Numbered from the stretch's first letter, positions 45,147 to 53,375 are shown. The stretch is DNA of 64,000 nucleotides from Actinomycetota bacterium (GCA_009773565.1 WSXY01000002.1:62001-126000); one strand, 5' to 3'. The notes: generated by a model not told the origin, from the letters alone. Translations and numbers: made by a program.

Positions 45147-45644
45147 ATGGCGCGTCCAACGAAGAATGCAGCACTCATCTGCGGGATTCTTTCGGCGGTG
45201 GCGCTCGTTGGCGTCATTGTGGGACTGGTGGCGAAGAGCCCCATCGTCGTGCTGATCGCCATGGCGCCGAGCGTTGGCTATGAGGTCTACCGCACCGAGG
45301 GTGAGACCACGAAGTGGGCATCGTGGGCGCTTGCTGGCGTGCTCGTACTCGAGTTCATCCTGATCGTCTTCAAGATCAGCATCGATATCGGTGCGTTTCT
45401 CGGCAGCACCACGCAGCAGGTCGCCGGATACCAGATTCCGCTCGGTGACTTGCGCATCGTGGGTCCCGCCGTGATTGCGGTCTGCGCGCTCATCCTCATC
45501 ATTCGGACGCGCGGCGTGTACACACGGTGGCTCGCGGTGAACATCATCGTGGCAGCGCTTGCGCTCACGTACGTGCTCGACCCGACGGTCTTCGTCGACC
45601 TGCTTCGCCAGGGCGCGCAAGAGGGGCTCAACCAGATCCAGTAG
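45147..45644 (+). CDS. hypothetical membrane protein
   Basis: A 165-aa protein with about four to five predicted transmembrane helices (around residues 9-28, 31-45, 58-75, 103-122 and 128-145) and a short polar loop between. I do not recognise a family. It lies 53 bp downstream of the CcmC-like gene in the same direction and may form a unit with it; it is convergent with the alpha-oxoamine synthase gene 10 bp later. Confidence 0.55.
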   Translation: MARPTKNAALICGILSAVALVGVIVGLVAKSPIVVLIAMAPSVGYEVYRTEGETTKWASWALAGVLVLEFILIVFKISIDIGAFLGSTTQQVAGYQIPLGDLRIVGPAVIAVCALILIIRTRGVYTRWLAVNIIVAALALTYVLDPTVFVDLLRQGAQEGLNQIQ

Positions 45645-45653
45645 CGCCGCTCT

Positions 45654-46847
45654 TTACGCGGACAGGACGCCGAATTCCCGGCCGATGCGCTCGAACGCGT
45701 CGAGAACGAAGTCCATCTGCTCTTCGGTGTGCGTCGCCATGTACGAGGTCCTCAGCAGCGCACGTCCTGCTGGTACTGCCGGCGGCCGCACGGGGTTCAC
45801 GAAGACGCCCTCCTCGAGCAGCCGCTTCCAGAACGCAAAGACGAGCATCTCGTCGCCAAGGATGATCGGGATGACGGGTGTCTCGCTCGTGCCGAGGTCG
45901 AAGCCGAGGCGCCGATACTCGGACTGCATGCGGCGCACGGTCTTCCACAGCTGTTCGCGATGCTCCGGCTCTGACTCCATGACGTCGAGCGCGCCGAGGC
46001 ACGCCCCGACGGACGGCGGCGCCATCGCGGCCGAGAAGATGAACGGCCGGGAGTTGTGCTTGATGTAGTCGATGACGTTCGCATCGCCCGCGATGAACCC
46101 GCCAAGCGAGGCGAACGACTTGCTGAACGTTCCCATGATGAGATCGACGTCGTCGGTGACGCCAAAGTGAGCTGCGGTTCCCTCGCCGCGCGGGCCAAGG
46201 ACGCCGGATGCGTGCGCGTCGTCGACCATGAGGCGGGCGCCGTACTCCTTGATGATCGGGATCATCTCGTCGAGCGGGGCGATGTCGCCCTCCATCGAGA
46301 AGACGCCATCGACCACGACAAGCGCGCCACCGTGCTCGTTGGTGTTGCAGCTCTCAAGCGCGCTTCGCAGGCTCGCCACGTTGTTGTGCTCGAAGCGCGT
46401 GACCTTCCCGTACGCGAGTTTGCAGCCGTCGTAGATGCTTGCATGGTCGTCTTTATCGATGACGATGCAGTCATGTCGCCCGGCGATTGCGGAGATCGTG
46501 CCGAGGTTCGTGCCGAAGCCGGTCGAGAAGACGAGCGCCGCCTCTTTCCCGACGAACTTCGCGAGACGCTCCTCAAGCTCCATGTGGATGTCGAGGTTGC
46601 CGTTGAGTAGTCGTGAGCCGGTGCACGAGGTGCCGTACTTCGCAAGCGCGTCGCTCGCACGCTCACGCACGTGGGGGTGTGTGGTGAGGCCGAGGTAGTT
46701 GTTGGAGCCGAGCATGACGAGTTCGCGACCGTCGAGGAGCACCTTCGAGTCTGACTCGGATTTGATGACCTGGAAGTATGGATAGTAACCAGAGGCTCTC
46801 GCCTCGTCGGCTTCAGTGTAGTCGCGACACTTCTGAAACACGTCCAT
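45654..46847 (-). CDS. PLP-dependent alpha-oxoamine synthase (KBL/BioF/serine palmitoyltransferase-like)
   Basis: A 397-aa protein with family blocks LGSNNYLGLTTHPHV, GTSCTGSRLLNGNLDIHMEL, the Asp/His pair VDDAHASGVLG, and the PLP lysine in GTFSKSFASLGGF. It condenses an amino acid with an acyl-CoA and releases CO2. The N-terminus MDVFQKCRDYTEADEARASG and the next PYF motif resemble bacterial serine palmitoyltransferase-like and CqsA-like members more than biotin or threonine enzymes. No bioB/D or tdh is near, so the substrate is open. ATG 46847 is used. A longer reading to 47429 would cross the cobalamin riboswitch and is rejected. Confidence 0.82.
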   Translation of the reverse strand: MDVFQKCRDYTEADEARASGYYPYFQVIKSESDSKVLLDGRELVMLGSNNYLGLTTHPHVRERASDALAKYGTSCTGSRLLNGNLDIHMELEERLAKFVGKEAALVFSTGFGTNLGTISAIAGRHDCIVIDKDDHASIYDGCKLAYGKVTRFEHNNVASLRSALESCNTNEHGGALVVVDGVFSMEGDIAPLDEMIPIIKEYGARLMVDDAHASGVLGPRGEGTAAHFGVTDDVDLIMGTFSKSFASLGGFIAGDANVIDYIKHNSRPFIFSAAMAPPSVGACLGALDVMESEPEHREQLWKTVRRMQSEYRRLGFDLGTSETPVIPIILGDEMLVFAFWKRLLEEGVFVNPVRPPAVPAGRALLRTSYMATHTEEQMDFVLDAFERIGREFGVLSA

Positions 46848-46948
46848 GCGCACCCCTCGTCGCTTCGAACTATTCGAGCGTCCCGTAGGGATTCTAACCT
46901 TTCTCGGAAGCGCAGGTGCGCGTATAGTGGCGTCTACAACTGAATAGC

Positions 46949-47065
46949 GGTCCTGGGTGCCCGTGAACATTGCGGGAGAATAGGGAAGCCGGTGTGACTC
47001 CGGCGCGGACCCGCCACTGTGACGAGGAGAGCGATTCCTCGAAGTCAGGAGACCTGCCCAGGTAT
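46949..47065 (+). promoter_or_regulatory. cobalamin riboswitch
   Basis: It shows the conserved core GCGCGGACCCGCCACTGTGA (from about 47003) and the B12 box AGTCAGGAGACCTGCC (47043-47058). The closing stem is CCTGGG (46952-46957) with CCCAGG (47057-47062). A TATAGT -10-like box at 46923-46928 is just upstream. It precedes the cobalamin uptake genes; cobalamin binding should favour the terminator at 47139-47164 and shut the operon off. Confidence 0.95.
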
Positions 47066-47138
47066 TCCGCGATGCGGCCTTCGAGGAAAGAGGCTCCGTC
47101 GCATACGCATCGCGTGTGCCCCGGAAGATCGGACATCG

Positions 47139-47164
47139 AAGACCCGCCATTGTGCGGGTCTTTT
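47139..47164 (+). terminator. riboswitch expression-platform terminator
   Basis: AAGACCCGC / GCGGGTCTT stem (core GACCCGC 47141-47147 with GCGGGTC 47154-47160) with a 6-nt loop, followed by TTTT at 47161-47164. It lies between the B12 box and btuF, as in transcription-attenuating cobalamin switches. Confidence 0.88.
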
Positions 47165-47226
47165 GCGTTCCGGTCGCGCTATTCAGTGAGGCGGACACGT
47201 GCGATGCGGACAGAAGGAGAACAGTA

Positions 47227-48150
47227 ATGAAGAACCGATGGTTGCGCTCAGTGGTACTTGCGGTGGCAGTTCTCGCCATCGCCCTGGCGGCCGGTTGTGG
47301 CGCCAAGAAGGACGAGGCCGTCAAACCGGCGGGTGCAGCGTTTCCGGTCACCGTGACTGACGACGCGGGCCGGAGCGTCACCGTGAAGGCCGCTCCCCAG
47401 CGGATCGTGAGCCTTGCGCCTGCGAACACGGAGATCCTCTACGGACTGGGGCTCCTCGGTAAGGTCGTCGGCGTCACGACATACGATGACTATCCGCCTG
47501 AGGTGGCGTCGATCGGTAAGGTCGGCGACTTCGTGACGCCGAATCTTGAGGCGATCACTGCGGCGAAACCCGATATGGTACTGGTGACGACCGGCATCCA
47601 GGCAGATGTGATCGCGAAGCTTGAGAAGACGGGCGCCGCGGTTATCGCCGTCGACCCGCAGTCACTCGAGGCGCTCTACACGTCGATCGGAATGGTCGGC
47701 AAGGCGACGGGTACCACCGCCAAAGCCGCCGAGCTGGTCGCGGGTATGAAAGAGGAGCTCGCCTCGATCCAGAGCGTCATAGATGCGAGCCCCGTGCGCT
47801 GCTTCATCGAGATCGCGCAGGAGCCGCTCTTCACGGCCGGTGCGGGCACGCTCTTAAACGACCTCATCGAGCAAGCCGGCGGAGAGAACGTCGTGGTCCA
47901 GGAAGGCTACGTCGGTTACTCCGTGGAGCAACTCCTTACGGACGATCCCGAGGTCTATCTCGCAACGAAGGGATCGATGAGCGACCCGGCCTCAATCAAG
48001 GGGCGGGCGGGCTACTCCAGGCTCTCGGCGGTCAAGAACGGACGTGTCGTCATCCTCGATGACAACCTCGTGAGCCGCCCCGGTCCGCGGGTGATCGAGG
48101 GTATCCGACAGATCGCCAAGGCGCTCAACCCGGATTCGTTCGGGCAGTAG
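47227..48150 (+). CDS. btuF: cobalamin ABC transporter substrate-binding lipoprotein
   Basis: A 307-aa type III periplasmic-binding-like protein with a lipoprotein signal (LALAAGCG lipobox near residue 24), then VTVTDDAGRSVTVKAAPQRI, SLAPANTEILYGLGLLGKVV and KPDMVLVTTG. These features match BtuF/FecB-type binding proteins. ATG 47227 has GAAGGAGAA upstream. The riboswitch upstream and the adenosyltransferase downstream indicate B12 or a cobinamide as ligand. Confidence 0.9.
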   Translation: MKNRWLRSVVLAVAVLAIALAAGCGAKKDEAVKPAGAAFPVTVTDDAGRSVTVKAAPQRIVSLAPANTEILYGLGLLGKVVGVTTYDDYPPEVASIGKVGDFVTPNLEAITAAKPDMVLVTTGIQADVIAKLEKTGAAVIAVDPQSLEALYTSIGMVGKATGTTAKAAELVAGMKEELASIQSVIDASPVRCFIEIAQEPLFTAGAGTLLNDLIEQAGGENVVVQEGYVGYSVEQLLTDDPEVYLATKGSMSDPASIKGRAGYSRLSAVKNGRVVILDDNLVSRPGPRVIEGIRQIAKALNPDSFGQ

Positions 48151-48151
48151 G

Positions 48152-49174
48152 ATGCCCCTCTCGGCGGGCTCGCGGGCCCGCATCACGCTCGTCTCACTCG
48201 CCGGAGCGCTCACACTCGCGGTGGTGGCAGGCGTCGTGTTCGGTGCGGTTCGTATCCCGGTCGAGGACGTGTTCGGCGCGCTCTGGCGCGCGCTTGGTGG
48301 CAACGGCGGCGGAGTCGGCGATGCGGTCATCGTCGACCTCCGCCTGCCGCGGGTGCTGCTGGCGGCGCTTGTGGGGGCTTCGCTTGCGACCGCCGGTGTG
48401 CTCTATCAGGCGCTCTTCCGCAACGCGCTCGCCGACCCGTACATCCTCGGCGTCTCGTCGGGTGCGGGACTCGGCGCCACGATCGCACTCGTTGCGGGCG
48501 GCACGTCGCTGCTCGGTCGCGTGGTCGGCGTACCACTCGGGGCGTTCGTCGGAGCGCTCCTGACAATCACGCTTGTCGTGCGGCTTGCGAGTCGCGCCGG
48601 GCGACTTGAAGCGACATCACTCCTGCTCGCAGGCGTGGCGGTGTCGTACACGCTTGCGGCGGTGACGTCGTTCATCATGGTGTTCGCGCGCGAATCGATG
48701 CAGGCCGTCGTCTTCTGGATGATGGGCGGCCTCACAGGCGCGTCGTGGCCGTATGTGGGGATGCTCAGCGTCATGCTGGCCGTGGGAATCACGGCGCCAC
48801 TGCTGCTCTCGCGTCAGCTCGACCTGATGCTGCTGGGTGACGAGCGCGCGGGGCAGCTCGGCCTCGATGTTGAGCGCTTCAAGCTGCTCGCGCTCGCGTG
48901 CGCGTCACTGATGGTCGCCGGTGCGGTTTCCGTCTCCGGACTTATCGGCTTCGTAGGACTTATGACGCCGCACATGGTGCGGCTCATCCTCGGGCCGAAC
49001 CACCGCGTGCTACTGCCTGCGTCGGCGCTTGCCGGTGCGCTCGTGATGGTGCTGTCGGATCTTGTCGCGCGCATCGTGCTGGCGCCGGTCGAGATTCCGG
49101 TGGGTATTGTCACCGCGCTCGCGGGCGGCCCGTTCTTCGTGTGGCTGCTCGTTCGGAAGGTGCGTGCCCGATGA
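48152..49174 (+). CDS. btuC: cobalamin ABC transporter permease (FecCD family)
   Basis: A 340-aa protein with about ten transmembrane helices and the FecCD/BtuC blocks VDLRLPRVLLAALVGASLAT, GVLYQALFRNALADPYILG, ISGLIGFVGLMTPHMVR-type sequence (SGLIGFVGLMTPHMVR) and a C-terminal GGPFFVWLLVRK. It forms the membrane dimer of the B12 importer. It starts 1 bp after btuF and overlaps btuD by 4 nt. Confidence 0.92.
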   Translation: MPLSAGSRARITLVSLAGALTLAVVAGVVFGAVRIPVEDVFGALWRALGGNGGGVGDAVIVDLRLPRVLLAALVGASLATAGVLYQALFRNALADPYILGVSSGAGLGATIALVAGGTSLLGRVVGVPLGAFVGALLTITLVVRLASRAGRLEATSLLLAGVAVSYTLAAVTSFIMVFARESMQAVVFWMMGGLTGASWPYVGMLSVMLAVGITAPLLLSRQLDLMLLGDERAGQLGLDVERFKLLALACASLMVAGAVSVSGLIGFVGLMTPHMVRLILGPNHRVLLPASALAGALVMVLSDLVARIVLAPVEIPVGIVTALAGGPFFVWLLVRKVRAR

Positions 49175-50448
49175 GCCCTGGCGAAGTCCTTGTCAGCTTC
49201 TCGCATGCGACCGTCGGCTATGGCGCGAAGGCGGTCGTATCAGACGCGACATTCGAGCTGCACGCGGGAGAGATCGTCGGTCTCGTTGGCCCGAACGCGG
49301 CCGGTAAGTCCACGCTTCTGCGCGCGCTCACCGGTGGCGCCGATGTGCTTGGCGGAGACGTCATGCTCGCGGGGACACCTCTGGCCGCGCTCGGCTCTCA
49401 GGAGCGTGCGCGGCTCGTCGGCGTCGTGCCGCAGACGCCGACGGCGACCTTCGCGTTCACCGCGCGCGCGTTCGTCGAGATGGGCCGCAATCCGCACCTG
49501 GGGCGCCTGCAGGATCTCTCGGCCGAGGACCGCGCTGTCGCCGCCGACGTGATGGAACTCACCGACACGGCGCGTCTCGCAGACGAGACCATCGACAAGC
49601 TCTCCGGCGGCGACCTGCAGCGCCTCACGGTCGCGCAGGCGCTCGCGCAACAGCCGCGTGTCTTGCTGCTGGACGAGGCGACCGCTCACCTTGACCTCAA
49701 CCACTCGCTCCAGGTGCTCGATCTCGTGCGGCGTCTTGCCGACAGCGGCATGGCGGTTCTCGGCGTCTTCCACGATCTCGACCTGGCGGCGCGCTTCTCG
49801 GACCGCATCGCGATCGTGGCCGAAGGTCGCGTGATCGAACCCGTCTCGCCCGAAAAGGCACTGGACGCCGATGTCATCTCGCGTGTGTTCGACGTGCGGG
49901 CTGTCGTGCGCCCCGACCCGGTCACCGGTGCCGTGAGCGTCACGCCGATCGTACGTGGTGCGGACGTCGCCCGACCGTCGCGTGGACCGGTCGGTGTCGT
50001 GTGCGGCTCCGGCACCGGCGCCCCGCTTCTGCGAAGACTTGCTGTCGCCGGTGTTCGCGCGACGTGTGGGGCGCTCTCCGAGGGCGACGTCGACTTCGCG
50101 GTCGGCGGCGCGCTCGGGGCGGACATCGTGACGCTGCCGCCGTTCGGGGAGATCGACGAGACGGCCGAAGCTCGTGTGAGAGAAGCGTTTGCCGCGTCGG
50201 CGATGTGCGTCGTGTGTGGCACGCCGTTCGGGCGGGCGAATGTCGGCAACCTGCGCGCGGCCGTCCGGTCGTGCACGCGTCTTGTACTGGTTGGCGAAAT
50301 GACCGCAGAGCGCGACTTCAGCGGGGGCCCGGCTACCGCGCTCTGGGACGAAGCGATCGCAGCGGGGGCGGTGCGGGTATCCACTGATGGGGAGGCGCTC
50401 GAAGCGCTCCTCGGCATGCTTGATGATGAGGAGAAGCGAGATGGCTGA
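49171..50448 (+). CDS. btuD: cobalamin ABC transporter ATPase with a C-terminal extension
   Basis: A 425-aa protein. Residues 1-250 are an ABC ATPase with Walker A GPNAAGKST, signature LSGGDLQRL, Walker B VLLLDEATAHLDL and the switch His in GVFHDLD. A further ~165 residues form an extra alpha/beta domain starting near VRPDPVTGAVSVTPIV, with VGVVCGSGTGAPLLRRL (nucleotide-binding-like turn) and AMCVVCGTPFGRANVGNL. The standard BtuD is about 250-260 aa, so the extension may bind a ligand or regulate transport. The start overlaps the btuC stop (ATGA) and the 3' end overlaps cobO by 8 nt. Confidence 0.9.
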   Translation: MSPGEVLVSFSHATVGYGAKAVVSDATFELHAGEIVGLVGPNAAGKSTLLRALTGGADVLGGDVMLAGTPLAALGSQERARLVGVVPQTPTATFAFTARAFVEMGRNPHLGRLQDLSAEDRAVAADVMELTDTARLADETIDKLSGGDLQRLTVAQALAQQPRVLLLDEATAHLDLNHSLQVLDLVRRLADSGMAVLGVFHDLDLAARFSDRIAIVAEGRVIEPVSPEKALDADVISRVFDVRAVVRPDPVTGAVSVTPIVRGADVARPSRGPVGVVCGSGTGAPLLRRLAVAGVRATCGALSEGDVDFAVGGALGADIVTLPPFGEIDETAEARVREAFAASAMCVVCGTPFGRANVGNLRAAVRSCTRLVLVGEMTAERDFSGGPATALWDEAIAAGAVRVSTDGEALEALLGMLDDEEKRDG

Positions 50449-50974
50449 GGTCACGCGCACGGGACTTGTGCAGGTCTATACCGGCGACGGCAAGGGCAAG
50501 ACGACTGCCGGCGTCGGGCTGGCGGTTCGCGCACGAGGCGCGGGACTGACCGTCGCGTTCGTACAGTTCATCAAAGGCGGCCCTCGTTCGGCCGAGCTGG
50601 CGGCGCTCGAATCGCTCGGCGTGACCGTGTGGCGTCCGGCCGAGGCGTCGACGGGGCTTCTCGGCGAAGGGCTGAACGACGAGGACCGCCGGGCCGCCGC
50701 CGAGGCGTGGGAGATAGCCGCCGGGGCGATCGACTCGGGGCACTACGACGTCATCGTGCTTGATGAGGGGTGTGTGGCGCTGGCTCACGAACTCGTCGAC
50801 GCCGTCGCGCTGCTTGCGGCGCTCGCTGCACGGCCCGCACATGTGGAGGTCGTCATCACCGGTCGGGGAGCGACGCCTGCGCTTATCGAGGTCGCCGATC
50901 TGGTCACCGAGATGCGGCTCGTGAAGCATCCGTACGACCGCGGGGTACCGGCGAGGCGAGGCATGGAGTTCTAG
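50441..50974 (+). CDS. cobO: cob(I)alamin adenosyltransferase (CobA/CobO type)
   Basis: A 177-aa P-loop protein with VYTGDGKGKTTAGVGLAVRA near the N-terminus, VQFIKGG, and the VIVLDEGCVAL block of the CobA/BtuR family. It transfers adenosyl from ATP to Co(I) corrinoid to make adenosylcobalamin, completing the uptake operon. ATG 50441 with GAGGAG upstream overlaps btuD by 8 nt. Its TAG shares the palindrome CTAG (50971-50974) with the convergent WalJ-like gene. Confidence 0.92.
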   Translation: MAEVTRTGLVQVYTGDGKGKTTAGVGLAVRARGAGLTVAFVQFIKGGPRSAELAALESLGVTVWRPAEASTGLLGEGLNDEDRRAAAEAWEIAAGAIDSGHYDVIVLDEGCVALAHELVDAVALLAALAARPAHVEVVITGRGATPALIEVADLVTEMRLVKHPYDRGVPARRGMEF

Positions 50975-51774
50975 CGCGCGTTAACGATCGCGCATACGAG
51001 CGGGGTGCGTTGAGACGCGACGTGCACCTCCGCGCTCAGGCCGAGCGACCGCGAGGCCGCCCCGAGGCTTGCCCGCGCCAGGCGCGGATGGTTGTTCTGC
51101 TCGGAGAGGTGGAGTCCGACGATCGTGTGGAGCCGGTCGGATGCGAGCCGTTCGAGCGCATCGCCCGCGGAGCGGTTTGAGAGATGCCCGCGGTCGGAGC
51201 GTATCCGCTGTTTGAGGAAGCCCGGGTACGGTCCGTTCTCGAGCATGTCGTAGTCGTGGTTAGCCTCGATACCGAGCACGTCGCAGCCTGCGATCGCCTC
51301 CGCAATCTCCTCGGTCAGCACGCCGGTGTCGGTCATGATGCCTATGCGACGACCCCTGGTGTCCTCGAAGACGTAGCCAACGGGATCGGCAGCGTCGTGC
51401 GATGTCCGGAATGCCACTACTGAGAACGTCGCAAGCGCAAGCGTCTCGCCAGGACGTATCACGCACACATCCGGCACGTCGACGAGGTGCGCGTCCATGC
51501 GCGCGAGCGTCGCGCGGGTAGCGTACACGGGCGCGCCGATCGCTCGCGAGAGCACGCGTACGCCCGCGACATGGTCCGAGTGCTCATGCGTGACAACGAG
51601 CGCCTCGATGCGCACGTCCGAAAGGCCCGCGTCATCGATGCGCCGACGTGCTTCACGGGCAGAGAGGCCGCAGTCGACAAGCACGCCTCGCCCGCCGTCG
51701 TAGATGAGGGCGGCGTTGCCGCGGGAACCCGAGGCGAGGAAGGCAATACCGCTGTCCTGAGGGAGGGAGGTCAT
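50971..51774 (-). CDS. WalJ/YycJ-like metallo-beta-lactamase fold hydrolase
   Basis: A 267-aa protein with the MBL metal motif THEHSDH, an N-terminal IAFLASGSRGNAALIYDGG and later DTG, LGIEANHDYDML and GLHLSEQNNHP, which match the YycJ/WalJ family (putative 5'-3' exonuclease linked to repair or cell-wall regulation). ATG 51774 has no Shine-Dalgarno site. On the minus strand TACAAT ends 6 nt before the ATG, so the transcript may be leaderless. Confidence 0.87.
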   Translation of the reverse strand: MTSLPQDSGIAFLASGSRGNAALIYDGGRGVLVDCGLSAREARRRIDDAGLSDVRIEALVVTHEHSDHVAGVRVLSRAIGAPVYATRATLARMDAHLVDVPDVCVIRPGETLALATFSVVAFRTSHDAADPVGYVFEDTRGRRIGIMTDTGVLTEEIAEAIAGCDVLGIEANHDYDMLENGPYPGFLKQRIRSDRGHLSNRSAGDALERLASDRLHTIVGLHLSEQNNHPRLARASLGAASRSLGLSAEVHVASQRTPLVCAIVNAR

Positions 51775-51857
51775 GCGGAGATTGTACAACCTGTCACTGA
51801 CGCGCGTGCTTCGGGAATAATGGAGCCAGTCAGAGTTTCGACGATAGGAGACGACCG

Positions 51858-52217
51858 ATGTCGAAGGATCGCTGGTCACTACGCAACATCTATCTGTATC
51901 TCGTGTGCCTCATCACGCTCATCATGGTCATCGTCGCTGCAGTCAACGCGGTTCGTGCGACGGTGGAGCTTGTCTATCCGGATCCCGGATACGGGTATAG
52001 CGTGCCGGCCGAAAAGGGCGGCACTTCGGGTATGACGCAGGCGGAGATCGATAAGCAGAACGCCGCGCAGCTGGAACAGTCCCGTCGCCAGGCCGTTCTC
52101 AATCTCGTCGGCGCGGCAGCCATGCTCATCATCGCCGGTCCGCTCTATGTCTATCACTGGCGCAAGATCGAGACCGAGCGTCCGGCCGAACTACCCGAGC
52201 CCGCTGCGTCCGCATAG
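51858..52217 (+). CDS. small two-helix membrane protein of unknown function
   Basis: A 119-aa protein with two predicted transmembrane helices (about residues 11-32 and 80-98) and a polar loop containing EIDKQNAAQLEQSRRQAVLN between them. RNIYLYLVCLITLIMVI at the start is typical of small DUF5671-like membrane proteins, a weak resemblance. AGGAGACG precedes ATG 51858. It is followed by the glutaredoxin gene 28 bp later. Confidence 0.6.
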   Translation: MSKDRWSLRNIYLYLVCLITLIMVIVAAVNAVRATVELVYPDPGYGYSVPAEKGGTSGMTQAEIDKQNAAQLEQSRRQAVLNLVGAAAMLIIAGPLYVYHWRKIETERPAELPEPAASA

Positions 52218-52245
52218 CGCATCCGACACTCCGAGAGGAACGCGC

Positions 52246-52491
52246 ATGACAGTCAAGGTCTTCGCCCTTTCGACCTGCCCGTATTGCCGCATGACGCGGA
52301 AGTATCTCGACGAGAACGCGGTTGCATATGACGTAGTCGAGGTCGATCTGCTAGAGGGCCAGGCGCGAACCGATGCTATCGATGAGGTCAAGCGACTCTC
52401 GGGCGGCTCGTCTTTTCCAGTCGTGATCATCGGTGATGAGGTCATCGTCGGCTTCAACAAGAAGCGCATCAAGGAGTTGCTGGGCCTGTGA
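52246..52491 (+). CDS. glutaredoxin/NrdH-like thiol-disulfide protein
   Basis: An 81-aa single thioredoxin-fold protein with VKVFALSTCPYCRMTRKYL (active site CPYC), the cis-Pro block FPVVIIGDEVIVGFN and a C-terminal helix. GAGAGGAA precedes ATG 52246. It overlaps the FTR-Rieske gene by 4 nt (GTGA), so the two are coupled. The likely role is to receive electrons from the reductase and pass them to disulfide substrates. Confidence 0.88.
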   Translation: MTVKVFALSTCPYCRMTRKYLDENAVAYDVVEVDLLEGQARTDAIDEVKRLSGGSSFPVVIIGDEVIVGFNKKRIKELLGL

Positions 52492-53156
52492 CTGACGCTG
52501 CGCTGGTGCGCCGGCGTTTCCTCGCCGGCACGACCATCGATGATCTCAAGGCGTATATGGAGCCGTTCGCGGATCGTCTCGGTTATAAGTTCAATACCGA
52601 GACGGAGTTTGTGGACGAGGTGCTCGCCTCGGAGATTGAGATCCTGGAACTCACCGGTGACGTCTACTGCCCTTGCCGAGTGCGGACTGGCGATCCGAAA
52701 GAGGACGCGAAGATTGTCTGCCCGTGCATCCCGTTCTTCCGCGACCAGTTCGCCGGCCTTAGTAAATGCTGGTGTGGGCTGTTCATCCTCAAGAGCATCG
52801 ATGACGGAGGCGAGCTGCTCGGTGTCATCGATGAGCCTAAGGATCCGGTTGACGTCCCGGTCTTCCGCTTGGACGACCTGCCACCGGGTCAGATACGGCA
52901 CGTGAAGGTCGGGAGACGCGACATTGCTGTCGCGCGCGTGGGCGACGAATTCTTCGCACTTGCCAACGTGTGTCGGCACGCGTTCGCACCACTCGCCGAG
53001 GGTTTCATGGACGGATACACCGTGATGTGCCCGTGGCACGGATGGCGATACGACGTGCGCGACGGCACCACCGATCATCCCGATGCGGACGTCAGGACGT
53101 TCCCTGTCAGTGTGGTCGAGGGAGAGGTATTCGTGACGCTTTCGCCAAGAGGCTGA
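52488..53156 (+). CDS. ferredoxin:thioredoxin reductase catalytic subunit fused to a Rieske domain
   Basis: A 222-aa protein. Residues 1-120 are an FTR-beta domain with Cys motifs YCPC, VCPC and KCWC, which supply the 4Fe-4S ligands and the active-site disulfide. Residues 130-222 form a Rieske domain with the ligand motifs CRHA and CPWHGW (C-x-H ... C-x2-H). The first accepts single electrons from ferredoxin and reduces a disulfide; the second adds a 2Fe-2S cluster that could be another electron entry point. The coupled upstream glutaredoxin is the probable disulfide partner. I see no FTR alpha subunit. Confidence 0.88.
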   Translation: MTDAALVRRRFLAGTTIDDLKAYMEPFADRLGYKFNTETEFVDEVLASEIEILELTGDVYCPCRVRTGDPKEDAKIVCPCIPFFRDQFAGLSKCWCGLFILKSIDDGGELLGVIDEPKDPVDVPVFRLDDLPPGQIRHVKVGRRDIAVARVGDEFFALANVCRHAFAPLAEGFMDGYTVMCPWHGWRYDVRDGTTDHPDADVRTFPVSVVEGEVFVTLSPRG

Positions 53157-53375
53157 AGCAATCGTCCGTGTCGGCGCGGCCCTTCTCGCCGAAACACGCC
53201 CGCAATGAATCATCGAGACCGTTCCAGGCATAGCCTCGTGCTGGCGTAATCCGCGCGTCATGAGCCTGTTGCATAGTCAACGGATGTGTTACATTCTCAA
53301 AATCTTAGGCAGAGTGCGAGTTGACGTGGGGACGGCAACTTGCACGAAGACGTGTGTGCGCAAAGGAGGAACGGT
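53157..53375 (+). promoter_or_regulatory. non-coding region with the probable livK promoter
   Basis: A 219-bp gap holds TTGCAT (53269-53274) and TACATT (53290-53295) with a short 15-nt spacer, about 80 bp before the start of livK. AAAGGAGGAA forms the ribosome binding site at about 53361-53370. No other clear signal was found. Confidence 0.35.

Noticed and set aside
46848-47429. N-terminal extension of the alpha-oxoamine synthase
   Set aside because: It would translate antisense across the cobalamin riboswitch and btuF; the family start is at 46847.
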